Shown: positions 43,865 through 53,138 of the stretch, piece after piece
Layout of the letters: every line of letters begins with the position of its first letter
Position numbering within the stretch: the first letter of the stretch is position 1
Source: JBBATK01 sp044224515
Lineage (GTDB): Bacteria > Bacteroidota > Ignavibacteria > Kapaibacteriales > NICIL-2
Reading direction: 5' to 3'
Assembly (NCBI GenBank): GCA_044224515.1
Contig: JBGAKH010000015.1
Span: forward strand, 21,773-85,772
DNA length: 64,000 nucleotides
Notes under the pieces: model-generated
Told to the model about the DNA's origin: nothing
What the model saw: the letters and a program-made list of their open reading frames with translations, nothing else
The model's database searches: none
Position numbers and translations under genes: made by a program

Positions 43865-45937
43865 ATGGCACTTCCGACACCCACATTGATAGCGCGCACT
43901 AAGGAGCGAGAGCTCTTGCGTTCTCTATTGGTGGCTGCGCAGAAGCATCAAGGGACCATGCTGTGTCTAAGTGCCGAAAGCGGATATGGTAAATCCATGC
44001 TCCTGGACAGTATCGTTCAGGAAACACGTAGTTCGCGTTCTGTGGACGTTGTACGCGTAGAATGTCAGGCCCCTATAGGCGCATTAAACCTTGCTTCAAT
44101 ACAGCCCATGCAACCATGGGTTAAAGCCCTTGAATTGTTGATGGAAATCAACGCCGGTAGTGCCAAAAAACGATTGGCGGTTAATATCGGGTTGTCTGTG
44201 CTCGGACTCATTCCTATTGCAGGATCGATTTTCGACATGACAAAAGAGGTCATGCGCGATTTGCGCGAGTACCGTGCCGATAAACGCAATACGCAGGATG
44301 CCACACAAAGCGGTTCCAAGCTCTTTCAAGAGTTCTATGAAGCGTTAGACACAGTTGCCAAACAGAATCCACTCTGCGTCATGATTGATGACGCACAGTG
44401 GATGGATGCGCAATCCGTTGAGTTTCTTGACTTCCTACTCAAACGCGAAGATCCCTGGTCTTTCTCAGTTGTACTGAGTTATCAGCATGCTACGGTTGAG
44501 ACGAAGAATCCCGCGTTGACCGCATGGCTCCGGCAGCATGGACGCGATGCTCGCCTGCGTCACGTTGAGCTAAAAGCGTTCGGCAACCAAGAACTTCGAG
44601 AAGCACTGATCGATATCGTTCCTAAGAAAGAACCAAGCCCTGCGTTGGAAGATTGGTTGCTTCGCCGTTCCGCCGGTATCCCTATTACGGTCATGGAGTA
44701 TGTTGGCTACTTCAGCCAACACTCCCCTTTTCGTGCCGATGCTTCGCTTGATGCGGACTTGCTGAATTCGCACCTGATTCCTGCTTCTCTACAAGCGCTC
44801 TTTGCGCGAAACATAGAGCAATTGAGCGAAGAGGATGTTACTCTGCTCGCTTTGTGTAGCGCAGAAGGACGTGAGTGCAGCGTATTCGTGATTTCACAAC
44901 TCATGAATCTCGACACGCTCAGCACGATAAAACGATTGAAGTCTCTCCAGTACCGAACTGCAATGATTCGAAGTACCGGTGCACACGCGCGCTACGGTGT
45001 CAAGACGACTATCTATGAGTTCACGCAGGCTTTGCATCATAGTTACTTCCATGCAACACTGGAAATGGAAGAACGCATAGAACTGCATGAGCGCATCGCC
45101 GCGATGTTGCAGAAGTGCTATCGCGAAACGGATGACGAACTCTTGCAACGACAACTTGCTCCCTACATTGCTGCACATGCCTTGGAAGCCGGAGACGAAG
45201 CAACGGCTCGTCGCATGCTCGTTCATTCAGCCAAGCAAGCTGAGGAAAGTGGCGCAGGTTCTGTGATGTCCGATGTTCTCCATGCATACACGGAGCTGCA
45301 AGGCGATGAACATGACAGCAGCACGGACGAGGAAGACAAGCTACTTCATGGCATAGCGCAGCACATGGGCTTGGAGGAAGCACCCGCCTATACCGCTGCC
45401 CAACCACCTCAACCGGAGTCATCGCAACTAGACATTCCGGATTGCAGTATCGTGCGTGAAGACGTGGTGCAGTTGTATTATGATGGACAGTATGACGAAG
45501 CCTCGGAACGCGTTCTTCGTTTTGTCGAGCAGAGCGGAAGTCTCATTCGTGCCGAAGATCATGCCTTGTTGCTTTTGATGGCAGCACGCGCAGACATTGA
45601 AGCACAAAAACTTGAGCGTGCCGAAAGCCTCTGTCACAATGCAACAGTGCTGCTCGATAGGACTGATGATGACTATGCACGATGTGTTCTCGATAACGTC
45701 CTCAGTACCATTCAGCAACGTCGCGGCAACATGAGTAATTCAATCCAACAGCTCCGACAAGCCGCTCAGCGTGCCATGCAACTCAGCGACGACCTAAAGT
45801 TGCTCACCATTAGTAATATCTCCTTGGCTCTCAAGCCTTCCAATCAACGTCAGGCGCGCATCTTCGAGCGCATTGCCCGACAACTCAGTAGCTCGCTCCG
45901 CTTCCAGGACTTCATCTCCTCCGTCTTCAAAAACTAA
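43865..45937 (+). CDS. STAND-type AAA ATPase with helical-repeat C-terminus
   Basis: 690 aa. Walker A at 36-45 (SAESGYGKSM), Walker B at 171-181 (CVMIDDAQWMD), as in MalT/AfsR-like signal ATPases where DDAQWMD is typical. Between them, residues about 104-125 form an unusual hydrophobic stretch (AVNIGLSVLGLIPIAGSIFD). The winged-helix-like region follows (LPASLQALFARNIEQLSEED variant near 305-330). The second half consists of TPR-like helical pairs (LVRFVE-type phrases, EAQKLERAESLCHNATVLL, RRGNMSNSIQQLRQAAQRAM). No DNA-binding or effector domain is evident. Such proteins switch between closed ADP and open ATP forms on ligand binding. The upstream membrane protein gene may encode its partner. 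Confidence 0.85.
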   Translation: MALPTPTLIARTKERELLRSLLVAAQKHQGTMLCLSAESGYGKSMLLDSIVQETRSSRSVDVVRVECQAPIGALNLASIQPMQPWVKALELLMEINAGSAKKRLAVNIGLSVLGLIPIAGSIFDMTKEVMRDLREYRADKRNTQDATQSGSKLFQEFYEALDTVAKQNPLCVMIDDAQWMDAQSVEFLDFLLKREDPWSFSVVLSYQHATVETKNPALTAWLRQHGRDARLRHVELKAFGNQELREALIDIVPKKEPSPALEDWLLRRSAGIPITVMEYVGYFSQHSPFRADASLDADLLNSHLIPASLQALFARNIEQLSEEDVTLLALCSAEGRECSVFVISQLMNLDTLSTIKRLKSLQYRTAMIRSTGAHARYGVKTTIYEFTQALHHSYFHATLEMEERIELHERIAAMLQKCYRETDDELLQRQLAPYIAAHALEAGDEATARRMLVHSAKQAEESGAGSVMSDVLHAYTELQGDEHDSSTDEEDKLLHGIAQHMGLEEAPAYTAAQPPQPESSQLDIPDCSIVREDVVQLYYDGQYDEASERVLRFVEQSGSLIRAEDHALLLLMAARADIEAQKLERAESLCHNATVLLDRTDDDYARCVLDNVLSTIQQRRGNMSNSIQQLRQAAQRAMQLSDDLKLLTISNISLALKPSNQRQARIFERIARQLSSSLRFQDFISSVFKN

Positions 45938-46059
45938 GCTTGTTCAGTGTTGTTCGACACAGCACTACGCATGCTCCGATAGAACACATACTACCGAAAG
46001 CACTTCTCGTTTGTACTAGTTTGTTGCGAATGTGTAACAATGCTCTATAGTGAAGCCTT

Positions 46060-46716
46060 CTAGTAGCGCAGCTTTGCAACCGCGCGCAGGCGACACAACC
46101 GCGCCTTTCCGTCGAGCAGGGTTTCCGACAGCGTGCTGAAGTCAAGGCTTAAGCGGCAGCCACGCTTTGAGCTTAAGAGGTTTTGAGAGAGGTAGGCGTA
46201 ATTGTAGTCGTCGTTTCGATGAAGCTGCACCGTGTCCATGACTTCAACGGTGCGACCATTGATACGCTTGTATGCCAGTACAAACGCCGTCATTTGTCCA
46301 GTGCACAGATTACGCACCACATCTCCATCCAAGGGCATGGAGTCGATGCGAATCATGAGACGTTGCACTGCGTAGGTGCGCACATCCAGCTTCTCGCCGG
46401 TGGGAACCAAACTCGCATGCAATGTCAGCTTTGGGATCTCATTCGAAGTATCTATTCTACAAAGAAACGCATCGCTCGAGTCGGCCAAGACCGGTCCACG
46501 TGCGAATCGAAATGTCCTACTCAACGTTTCCGGATTGTCAATTGCTTCAATACTCTGCAACTCTATGCTGTCCACGGGAACCGTAATGGCCTGCGGTTTG
46601 TCGACATGCACTTTCGTGTCAGGAATGTCCATCGGGTTCTCACACGAGTTAAGCAGCACCGCACTCACGATGAGCAGGATGAAGAAGGGGCGATTGATGG
46701 CGTGAGAAAAGGTCAT
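46060..46716 (-). CDS. Lipoprotein, member B of a sigma/barrel operon
   Basis: 218 aa from ATG 46716. Leader MTFSHAINRPFFILLIVSAV ending in a lipobox LLNSC; the mature part starts ENPMDIPDTKVHVDKP. The domain is strand-rich (IPKLTLHASLVPTGEK, QRLMIRIDSMPLDGDVV, TVEVMDTVQLHRNDDYN) and ends SLDFSTLSETLLDGKARLCR. It resembles the next lipoprotein upstream in size and in the phrase DTSNEIPKLTLHA versus DTTGGIPKLSARI, so the two are diverged duplicates. No known family. As the last gene of a run beginning with an ECF sigma factor, it is a candidate sensor partner or regulon member of that system. Confidence 0.75.
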   Translation of the reverse strand: MTFSHAINRPFFILLIVSAVLLNSCENPMDIPDTKVHVDKPQAITVPVDSIELQSIEAIDNPETLSRTFRFARGPVLADSSDAFLCRIDTSNEIPKLTLHASLVPTGEKLDVRTYAVQRLMIRIDSMPLDGDVVRNLCTGQMTAFVLAYKRINGRTVEVMDTVQLHRNDDYNYAYLSQNLLSSKRGCRLSLDFSTLSETLLDGKARLCRLRAVAKLRY

Positions 46717-46778
46717 AGTACAATGGACGCGAGAAAATAGGCGCAGACCCACTTGTTGTGGATGCGACAGATACTCTC

Positions 46779-47450
46779 TTAATAGCGAATTCTAAACTCT
46801 CCTACTGCATGCATACGGTCTTTGGCTTGGCGGCTCTGGTACTGAACGGCATATCCCGCTTGCAGTTCCACTTGAAAAACGATTTGTCGTTTGGCTGTTA
46901 CTTTCCACGCGAAGATGCGGGCATAGCTTTCATCTTTTGCGAAGGGAGGCGTACCGGGTTGAATGATTCTCACGCGCGAGTAGACCGGTGTGGGTTTTTC
47001 AGCAGTACGAACCACCAAAGCGATTTGTCCGGCATTCAACCACTTCCAGTCTTCACCCAGCACTGCTTCTGAGTCAAGTGCAAGAATGATCTGACGCAGC
47101 TTGCAGTCCTTTGCATCGTTGTCATCATCGAACTTCGGGGTTAGGTAAATACGAGCGCTGAGCTTCGGTATACCGCCCGTTGTGTCGATCACGATGTAAC
47201 TGGAATCTCTGGTACCGGCAATGGTTGCGCGATTCGACAGTACGAACTGGTGATGCGGTGCAACATTGATGTCGTCATTGTCGATCACCTGGAAGCTCAT
47301 GGAGTCGGTCGACACACCGAATGGTTTGGATTCAGGAATCTCCGTCCCAATGGGGGTCGGTTCCCGGAAGCATGCAGAGAGACCTGTCATGACGAACACA
47401 AGTAGCGTCAAGAACAGACTTCGTGTTATAGTGGAGCTGAACTGTTTCAT
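46779..47450 (-). CDS. Lipoprotein, member A of a sigma/barrel operon
   Basis: 223 aa from ATG 47450 (an in-frame ATG at 47489 is less likely). Leader SLFLTLLVFVMTGLSAC with lipobox LSAC; mature start FREPTPIGTEIPES. Strand-rich domain: MSFQVIDNDDINVAPHHQFV, YIVIDTTGGIPKLSARIYL, IILALDSEAVLGEDWKWLN, IALVVRTAEKPTPVYSRVRI, RQIVFQVELQAGYAVQYQS. It is related to the following lipoprotein. The gap to the barrel-fusion gene upstream is 42 bp and to the downstream lipoprotein 62 bp, supporting co-transcription. Function unknown. Confidence 0.75.
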   Translation of the reverse strand: MKQFSSTITRSLFLTLLVFVMTGLSACFREPTPIGTEIPESKPFGVSTDSMSFQVIDNDDINVAPHHQFVLSNRATIAGTRDSSYIVIDTTGGIPKLSARIYLTPKFDDDNDAKDCKLRQIILALDSEAVLGEDWKWLNAGQIALVVRTAEKPTPVYSRVRIIQPGTPPFAKDESYARIFAWKVTAKRQIVFQVELQAGYAVQYQSRQAKDRMHAVGEFRIRY

Positions 47451-47492
47451 AAGTCGAACAAGCGATGGCTTGTTGTAAGTAAATGTCATGCG

Positions 47493-48941
47493 TTAAAACT
47501 GATAGCCAATACCATACGTATACCCGAGTTTGACCGTGTTATAGGAGCTACTTTGCACACTATACAACAAGGTAGAAGCCTCGGCGCCGATGATCATGCG
47601 CAATCCCGGAGTTGGAGAAATCGATGCACCGAGCATGGCCTTCGGTAGAAATCCGTAATTCGTTCCTGCCAAGTTTAGTTGTACAAAGGGCTGCCATGTG
47701 CTGTTCCACATAGAGGGGAACACATTGATCTGAGCGAAAACTCCCGCCCACGTGAGCGCCGGGTTTGCTTCATAGCGCTTCACTGTTCCGTCAACCACGC
47801 CGTTAAACTTCATTGCAATATTCTCAGAACCAATCTCAATACCCGCTGAGAAATACTCATTAAACGATCGCTTAAAGCCCACTGCCAGATTGTTGATTGC
47901 GGAGCTGTTGTCACTTGGTACCGTTACAGAAACCAGGGAGCTTCCTCCCAATGCCCGAATGTATGCGCCGGATGTAGGCTTAAACAACGGTGCTTCGTAT
48001 AAGGATATCTCAGGCGACGGACTTGCATTAACAGCGTCGACAAGTCCGATCTTCAGGTTTTCGGGATTCACTTTTCGTAGACTCAACGCTGCAAAGCTTG
48101 AAGCCACGCTAGGTTCGGTACTGACAATATCTGCCGGTTTCATGTATGGATTCGAGACCGTCTTTGTATCATGGAGCGAATTGTTGCCTTGCTGAACGCC
48201 ACCCTCGGCCACATTGTTTTTGTCAGCCCCACGTAGACTTCCCGGATCCGACGGCACATCGACAACCGGTACATACTTGATCACTTCGCGAACGCGCTCT
48301 GCCGGTGATGAGGCATCGGCGGTAGAAGCCTTCAGTGCCGGAGCACGATCACGGTAGACAACCCGCTCGCGCCAAATGGTATCATGGCGAAGCGAAGCTG
48401 AGCCATAAGCAGAAGACGATGCATGTTGATTTCCTATGGCACTTGCGGAGGAAGAGTGTTGAGCACTTCCTGGATCGCTGTTCGTTTGCTGCGTTTCATT
48501 AGATCCTGTGCCCGAAATCGTTCCGGGCGCGGTGTTCGACATACTGCTTTGTGCTGTTGAAGGAGTTGCAGGATTCGGTGCCGTTGCAGCAGAACTCGAA
48601 GGCGACACAGCATACCACGTCACCGCACTGCTGACTATGCCTGCTGCCAATGGAATCCATACCTTGGACCACAGGGAGCTAAGCCACCCACTCTGAACGA
48701 GCATGGAAGTCGACATACCCAAAGCACCGAAGACCGCTGCTGTGGAGGCAATTGGAGGAACGAGTGCAACTTTGTCTTCTCGTACAGCGCGTGTAAGTGC
48801 TAGCAAATCCCGCATCTCTGTACGCAACTCGGCATTGGTGTGAAGACTCTCGAACAGGCTGCTTTCCAGACTAGTATCGAGAGGCTCGCCATCCAAGAAG
48901 GAGTGCAAAAGTTCTGATGGTGTCGGTAACGATGTATCCAT
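47493..48941 (-). CDS. Anti-sigma-like / outer-membrane-barrel fusion protein
   Basis: 482 aa from ATG 48941, with AAAGG 8 bases upstream; an in-frame GTG at 48950 is possible. Residues 1-60 look like an anti-sigma domain without zinc ligands (PSELLHSFLDGEPLDTSLES, ELRTEMRDLLALTRAV). A membrane helix lies at about 93-112 (VWIPLAAGIVSSAVTWYAV). Residues about 113-320 are a Ser/Ala/Thr/Pro-rich linker. Residues about 325-482 are amphipathic strands of outer-membrane-barrel type (AVGFKRSFNEYFSAGIEIGS, LTWAGVFAQINVF, TWQPFVQLNLAGTNYGFLP, VKLGYTYGIGYQF) ending in Phe. One chain could thus reach from cytoplasm to outer membrane. It lies between an ECF sigma gene and two lipoprotein genes. Bacteroidota proteins with a comparable helix-plus-barrel layout are known by annotation; I know of no established mechanism. 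Confidence 0.78.
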   Translation of the reverse strand: MDTSLPTPSELLHSFLDGEPLDTSLESSLFESLHTNAELRTEMRDLLALTRAVREDKVALVPPIASTAAVFGALGMSTSMLVQSGWLSSLWSKVWIPLAAGIVSSAVTWYAVSPSSSAATAPNPATPSTAQSSMSNTAPGTISGTGSNETQQTNSDPGSAQHSSSASAIGNQHASSSAYGSASLRHDTIWRERVVYRDRAPALKASTADASSPAERVREVIKYVPVVDVPSDPGSLRGADKNNVAEGGVQQGNNSLHDTKTVSNPYMKPADIVSTEPSVASSFAALSLRKVNPENLKIGLVDAVNASPSPEISLYEAPLFKPTSGAYIRALGGSSLVSVTVPSDNSSAINNLAVGFKRSFNEYFSAGIEIGSENIAMKFNGVVDGTVKRYEANPALTWAGVFAQINVFPSMWNSTWQPFVQLNLAGTNYGFLPKAMLGASISPTPGLRMIIGAEASTLLYSVQSSSYNTVKLGYTYGIGYQF

Positions 48942-49070
48942 AATGTACACCTTTCGGTGCGTTATAATTCACTGATTCGTTCAGCAGCGTCGTGCGCGAT
49001 GTACATCCGTGTCGAGACAGCGTTGGTCTCGCCTTACGGTCGCCTAGCTCGCACAGAGCTGCTTTGAATA

Positions 49071-49089
49071 TGCAGCAGCTTCGCTGCTG
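49071..49089 (-). promoter_or_regulatory. Hairpin between sigma and barrel-fusion genes
   Basis: GCAGCAGC-TTC-GCTGCTGC, perfect 8-bp stem in the 181-bp gap of the operon. It could attenuate expression of the downstream genes relative to the sigma factor. Confidence 0.4.
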
Positions 49090-49122
49090 CCTTTACCATT
49101 GTGAAGCATCGAACGACGTGCT

Positions 49123-49704
49123 TCACGATTGTCGGTCAAGATCTTGCAGATAAGGCTGCAGGATCTCTCGAATTTTCTGTTTGGCTCGGAACGAACGGAT
49201 TTTTGCCGTTGCTTCCGTACAACCAACGATTTCACCGATTTCCGCGTACGACAAACCATCGTACTCTCGCAATACGAAGACTTCGCGATAATCGTGCGGA
49301 AGCTCTTCCATGGCTTTGTTGATCAGCGTCATCAACTCCCGGTTGTCCGCAGAATGATCGTTTTTCACCGAGTGATAGTCTTCGAACTCTACGAAGCGGT
49401 GTGCTGTGTTGTCGCGCTTCGCATTCAAACACAGATTTCGGGCGATGCGCAACAAGAAGGCGGCAACATTGGTCATGTCGCGTTCTTGTTGTGCACTGTT
49501 ATAGAACCGAACGAAGGTGTCTTGAAACACATCCTGTGCTTGTTCCGAGTCAGAGAGGACTTTACGACAGTAGGCATAGATGCGCGGCGACAAGCGGGCG
49601 TACAATTCCTTGAACGCTGCCTCGCTGAGTCGGCGATCCCCGTCTGCTCCTAATCGGATAAACGAGAATAGCTCGACATCGCTATATGTCTCCATTCCAT
49701 TCAT
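49123..49704 (-). CDS. ECF-type RNA polymerase sigma factor
   Basis: 193 aa from ATG 49704 (MNGMETYSDVELF); the frame stays open to an ATG at 49893, but the extra 63 residues do not look like sigma sequence. Region 2: AFKELYARLSPRIYAYCRKV, DSEQAQDVFQDTFVRFYNSA, FLLRIARNLCLNAKRDN. Region 4: MEELPHDYREVFVLREYDGL, SYAEIGEIVGCTEATAKIRS, FRAKQKIREIL. All ECF landmarks are present. It heads a minus-strand run with the anti-sigma/barrel fusion and two lipoproteins. By analogy with other ECF loci it probably controls this operon and other envelope genes. Confidence 0.93.
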   Translation of the reverse strand: MNGMETYSDVELFSFIRLGADGDRRLSEAAFKELYARLSPRIYAYCRKVLSDSEQAQDVFQDTFVRFYNSAQQERDMTNVAAFLLRIARNLCLNAKRDNTAHRFVEFEDYHSVKNDHSADNRELMTLINKAMEELPHDYREVFVLREYDGLSYAEIGEIVGCTEATAKIRSFRAKQKIREILQPYLQDLDRQS

Positions 49705-50121
49705 GTTCGGCTTGTCGTAGAGCTTGATAGAATAACCGTCGGCGTGTCCTTTGGTAACAACATGCTGTGGAAAAAGAAGCATGTGACCTTCGATAACGGG
49801 TATTCCATGGTTGCGACAAATTACGCCAATGCGTGAAATCATGGGAATCCGCGCATTTTTTGGACAAAATACTCTGGTTGCGCCTGCAAGCACCTACTTG
49901 GCAGTGGCCAAAGAATCTCATTCTTTTTTAACAACGTACAAGGTCTCAGCCGTGTAACTTGCGAATTACAATGAACGTACTGCTCTTTTGGCTAGGTCGC
50001 ATGAGTCGTCACATGTGCTTCATACGGAGCGTTTACTGCAGGAACCCTTTGACTCGTGCCTTGCGGGGGCTTAGTTAACCAAGGCTGCATCTCAAACTCT
50101 TTTCACAATATCATATCGTCT
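49705..50121. other. Divergent intergenic stretch
   Basis: About 415 bp between the ECF sigma gene and the T9SS cargo gene. Contains a T-run near 49925 and no supported gene. It must hold promoters for both directions, but none is convincing by eye. Confidence 0.4.
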
Positions 50122-53037
50122 ATGTATTCTGTTCTACGATCTGTATCGAGCGCAATCCTCTTCTGCATTGCCCTCGTATTGGTTCCGCAAGTGCAGGCAC
50201 AAACTCCGGTGCTTATGCCTGATGGCGAAGCGGTTGTGTCTGTCAATATCATTCCGGACGTACTGCCCAACACCGATGTCCGCCTTTGCGCCACGCGCGG
50301 TCGTGTTTACGCTTCGGCTTTGACGGGTGGAGCGTGGTCTTCCAACGCCCTGGTGTATGACCAGTTACCTCTCAATCGCCGCATCATGGATGCATGTTTA
50401 CGTCAAGGCGAAACGGGCACAACCAGATTCCTGGCTCTGCTTCTGGATAATGGCGACGTGATTCTTCTCAATTTTGATTTGACAACACAGAGCCTGACCG
50501 GAGCTCCGAAGGTGTTTGCTGCTCCGACTGTCAATCCCGGCAACGGATTCAATCAATCAACTTTCCGTAAGGTCCTACTTAGTAGCCTTCTTGTTGTTCA
50601 GTATGGCAGTAATGTCTACTTCAATACACTCGACAACCACGGTTACAGTCAAGACACCACGGGTTTGCGCGGAGCAACGATCAATGACGTCAACTTCTCA
50701 CGTCAAGACGTCATAGTTGCAGCAACCAATAAGGGATTGTTCAGCTACGATGCCTTTACGAACAAGTGGTCACGTACCACAAACCTCGATACCAACTTGT
50801 CGATTGCAACCGTGCTGTATGCTCGCGATGGACGTGTCTTTGCAGCGACGTCAAACAGAACCATGTATATGTCTCCGGACAATGGTACAACGTGGTCGCG
50901 CGACACAGCTGGCATTGCCGGAGTCTCGATTGCCCGCATGTGCGACGATGCCTCGAACGTCGTCTACGCTGCAACAGGCGGTAACAACGGTGGTAGCAGC
51001 GCTCTCTATCGCAAGAACAACGGTGCAACTTCGTGGTCCAAAGTCGACGCTCTCTTGACGACGGTAGCCGGTGGCGCGCTGCGTATTAGCGATTTCGCCG
51101 CAAACCATACTCTCGAGCTTGGCACGCCTATTGGCGCGATGTCTTCGTACAAAGGCGCTGAGGATTGGAACAACACCACAACGGCGATCCAGGCCGAAGA
51201 TGTCTACTCCCTGTATTTTCTCTCAGGAGGTGCTCAAATTGTGAGCACGGGTGTCGGTGTGTTTCGCAAGAACGGTTCTACGTGGACACAGACCTTCCCG
51301 ACAACGGGTTTCAATGGTGCGCACCCTATCTTTCGTTCGGACAACCCGGCTACTCTAAGCTTCCAGTTGGCGGCTAGTTCACCGACCGTTCAAGGTGTCA
51401 TAATGTCGAGCACCGATAACGGCGCAACATGGTTTGCAGATACCAGTGGCATCACGAATGTACCGCCTGCATCAGGCTTTACGCCCGCAGTGTTTGCCAT
51501 GGACGTTAACGCCAAGAAATACATTGCTGAGGGATCACCTGTCACTCTTTACACTTCGCCGAGTTGGCAGATGGATACAACAGGATTTGACTGGCAGAGC
51601 GTTCAAGGAACGGCATCAGCTATTATGGTTCACACCGACAAGTCCAACGCCACCACGCTTGGCATTGGAGTCTTCACCCAAGGTTTCAATGGTGTGGTTG
51701 TGCGACAAGGCATCACGTACCGTCGAAGTGGCTCATCACCTTGGGCACTTGACTCAGCCGGCCTCAATGGAAATGCTCTTAGCTGCATGACAAGCAATGC
51801 ACAATCGTCCTACGCTGCATCGGTTCTTATGAATGGCAGCTCGTCACTCTATAAGCGTGGTACTTCGGGTTGGCAGAAACTGGCTTCGGCTCCTGTGGCA
51901 ATCTCTGATGCAAGTGCAATCAGCATCGATTCATCCAAGAATTTATTTGTTGCATATGGTCAATTCGTCACAACGAGCGCTCCCAACTCCGGCATTGTTG
52001 CAACGGCAGATGAAGGTGCAACATGGCAATCAGCCGGCTTGATCGGTTTGGCTGTTCGCGCTCTTACAAGCACGGCAGAAGGTACCTACGCAGTTACAAC
52101 CCGCGGTTGTTACAAATTGGCGTTGTCTGTCTTGAAGTCAGCATCTATCCAGTTTGCTCTGCACCAAATCGACTTTGGTACGGTGGAAGTAGGCTTGAGC
52201 AAGGACACCGTGGTCGAAGTAAGCAATAGCGGAACGGATACTCTGCGAGTCGCCAATCTGCGCCCGGCTAATACTTCATTCACGGTTAACCCGAACAGCT
52301 TCACTCTTGCACCCGGAGCCAAGACCAGCGTGACGATTAGCTTCCGTCCTCTTGCAGGTGGAGCGCAAACGGCAACAATGCGTCCACTCTCGAACACTCT
52401 TCCCGACACCGTGCTCCTCAATGGTAATGGCAAATCTGCCAATGCAAAACTTCGATTTGAGAGTTTGCTTGTCGACTTGGGTACCACCGATACCAAAACC
52501 CCGAAAGATACTGTACTCAGCATCGGCAACTCCGGTACCGACACGCTCATTGTCAAGAGCGTAACCTGTCCCAATGCTTTCATCACAGCATCTCCCACAA
52601 CCTTTGCAATTCCGCCTGATGGAACACACGATATCACTGTTCGCTGGGCCCCAACCACACCAGGTTCGGTTGTAACAGTGCTGCGCTTCACGTGTAATGC
52701 TCCGCCGGATTCGCTGCGTATTCTTGCAAATGCAGTTGTTGCAAGCGTAGACGACCCGGCATTGGCTGAGCGCTTGGGCTTGAGTATCGGACCGAACCCC
52801 GTCCTCAACGCATCCGCACATCTGCGCTGCACGCTCCCAACTGCCGGACCATGTAGTATTCGCTTGATTGATGCGAACGGTAGCCTTATCAGCACCTTGC
52901 TCAACGAAAGCCGCGACGCAGGAAAATTGGACCTCTCCATCGGCGAGCACCTTGCTCAACTTGCTTCGGGAAGCTATTACATCCGGTTGGTATGCAACGA
53001 AGGCAGTGTTACGACAGGAATTGTGGTGACTCGCTAG
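50122..53037 (+). CDS. Secreted BNR/ASH-repeat protein with T9SS sorting tail
   Basis: 971 aa from ATG 50122, which begins a signal peptide (SSAILFCIALVLVPQVQAQ). Residues about 80-680 form a propeller-like region with Asp-box/BNR phrases typical of sortilin and sialidase folds (MYMSPDNGTTWSRDTAGI, MSSTDNGATWFADTSGI, VATADEGATWQSAGL). Residues about 690-885 are two ASH/DUF1573-like Ig domains (IDFGTVEVGLSKDTVVEVSN and LVDLGTTDTKTPKDTVLSIG). The last 80 residues are a Por-type sorting domain (LSIGPNPVLNASAHLRCTL, LASGSYYIRLVCNEGSV). It is probably exported through the outer membrane by the type IX system and anchored or released outside. No enzymatic residues can be assigned. A terminator follows. 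Confidence 0.88.
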   Translation: MYSVLRSVSSAILFCIALVLVPQVQAQTPVLMPDGEAVVSVNIIPDVLPNTDVRLCATRGRVYASALTGGAWSSNALVYDQLPLNRRIMDACLRQGETGTTRFLALLLDNGDVILLNFDLTTQSLTGAPKVFAAPTVNPGNGFNQSTFRKVLLSSLLVVQYGSNVYFNTLDNHGYSQDTTGLRGATINDVNFSRQDVIVAATNKGLFSYDAFTNKWSRTTNLDTNLSIATVLYARDGRVFAATSNRTMYMSPDNGTTWSRDTAGIAGVSIARMCDDASNVVYAATGGNNGGSSALYRKNNGATSWSKVDALLTTVAGGALRISDFAANHTLELGTPIGAMSSYKGAEDWNNTTTAIQAEDVYSLYFLSGGAQIVSTGVGVFRKNGSTWTQTFPTTGFNGAHPIFRSDNPATLSFQLAASSPTVQGVIMSSTDNGATWFADTSGITNVPPASGFTPAVFAMDVNAKKYIAEGSPVTLYTSPSWQMDTTGFDWQSVQGTASAIMVHTDKSNATTLGIGVFTQGFNGVVVRQGITYRRSGSSPWALDSAGLNGNALSCMTSNAQSSYAASVLMNGSSSLYKRGTSGWQKLASAPVAISDASAISIDSSKNLFVAYGQFVTTSAPNSGIVATADEGATWQSAGLIGLAVRALTSTAEGTYAVTTRGCYKLALSVLKSASIQFALHQIDFGTVEVGLSKDTVVEVSNSGTDTLRVANLRPANTSFTVNPNSFTLAPGAKTSVTISFRPLAGGAQTATMRPLSNTLPDTVLLNGNGKSANAKLRFESLLVDLGTTDTKTPKDTVLSIGNSGTDTLIVKSVTCPNAFITASPTTFAIPPDGTHDITVRWAPTTPGSVVTVLRFTCNAPPDSLRILANAVVASVDDPALAERLGLSIGPNPVLNASAHLRCTLPTAGPCSIRLIDANGSLISTLLNESRDAGKLDLSIGEHLAQLASGSYYIRLVCNEGSVTTGIVVTR

Positions 53038-53105
53038 ACGGGAATTGTGCTAACTCACTAGTATCGCAAGCAACACAAAAGGACTGTCGCTTCAACACGA
53101 CGAAC

Positions 53106-53138
53106 AAAGGGATCTCGAAGTACCGAGGTCCCTTTTTT
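53106..53138 (+). terminator. Intrinsic terminator of the BNR/ASH gene
   Basis: AAAGGGATCTCG pairs with CGAGGTCCCTTT (one T-G wobble) around AAGTAC, followed by a T-run. Confidence 0.88.

Noticed and set aside
49705..49893. N-terminal extension of the ECF sigma factor
   Set aside because: The frame is open to 49893, but the 63 extra residues show no sigma-like or other domain and ATG 49704 gives a normal ECF length.
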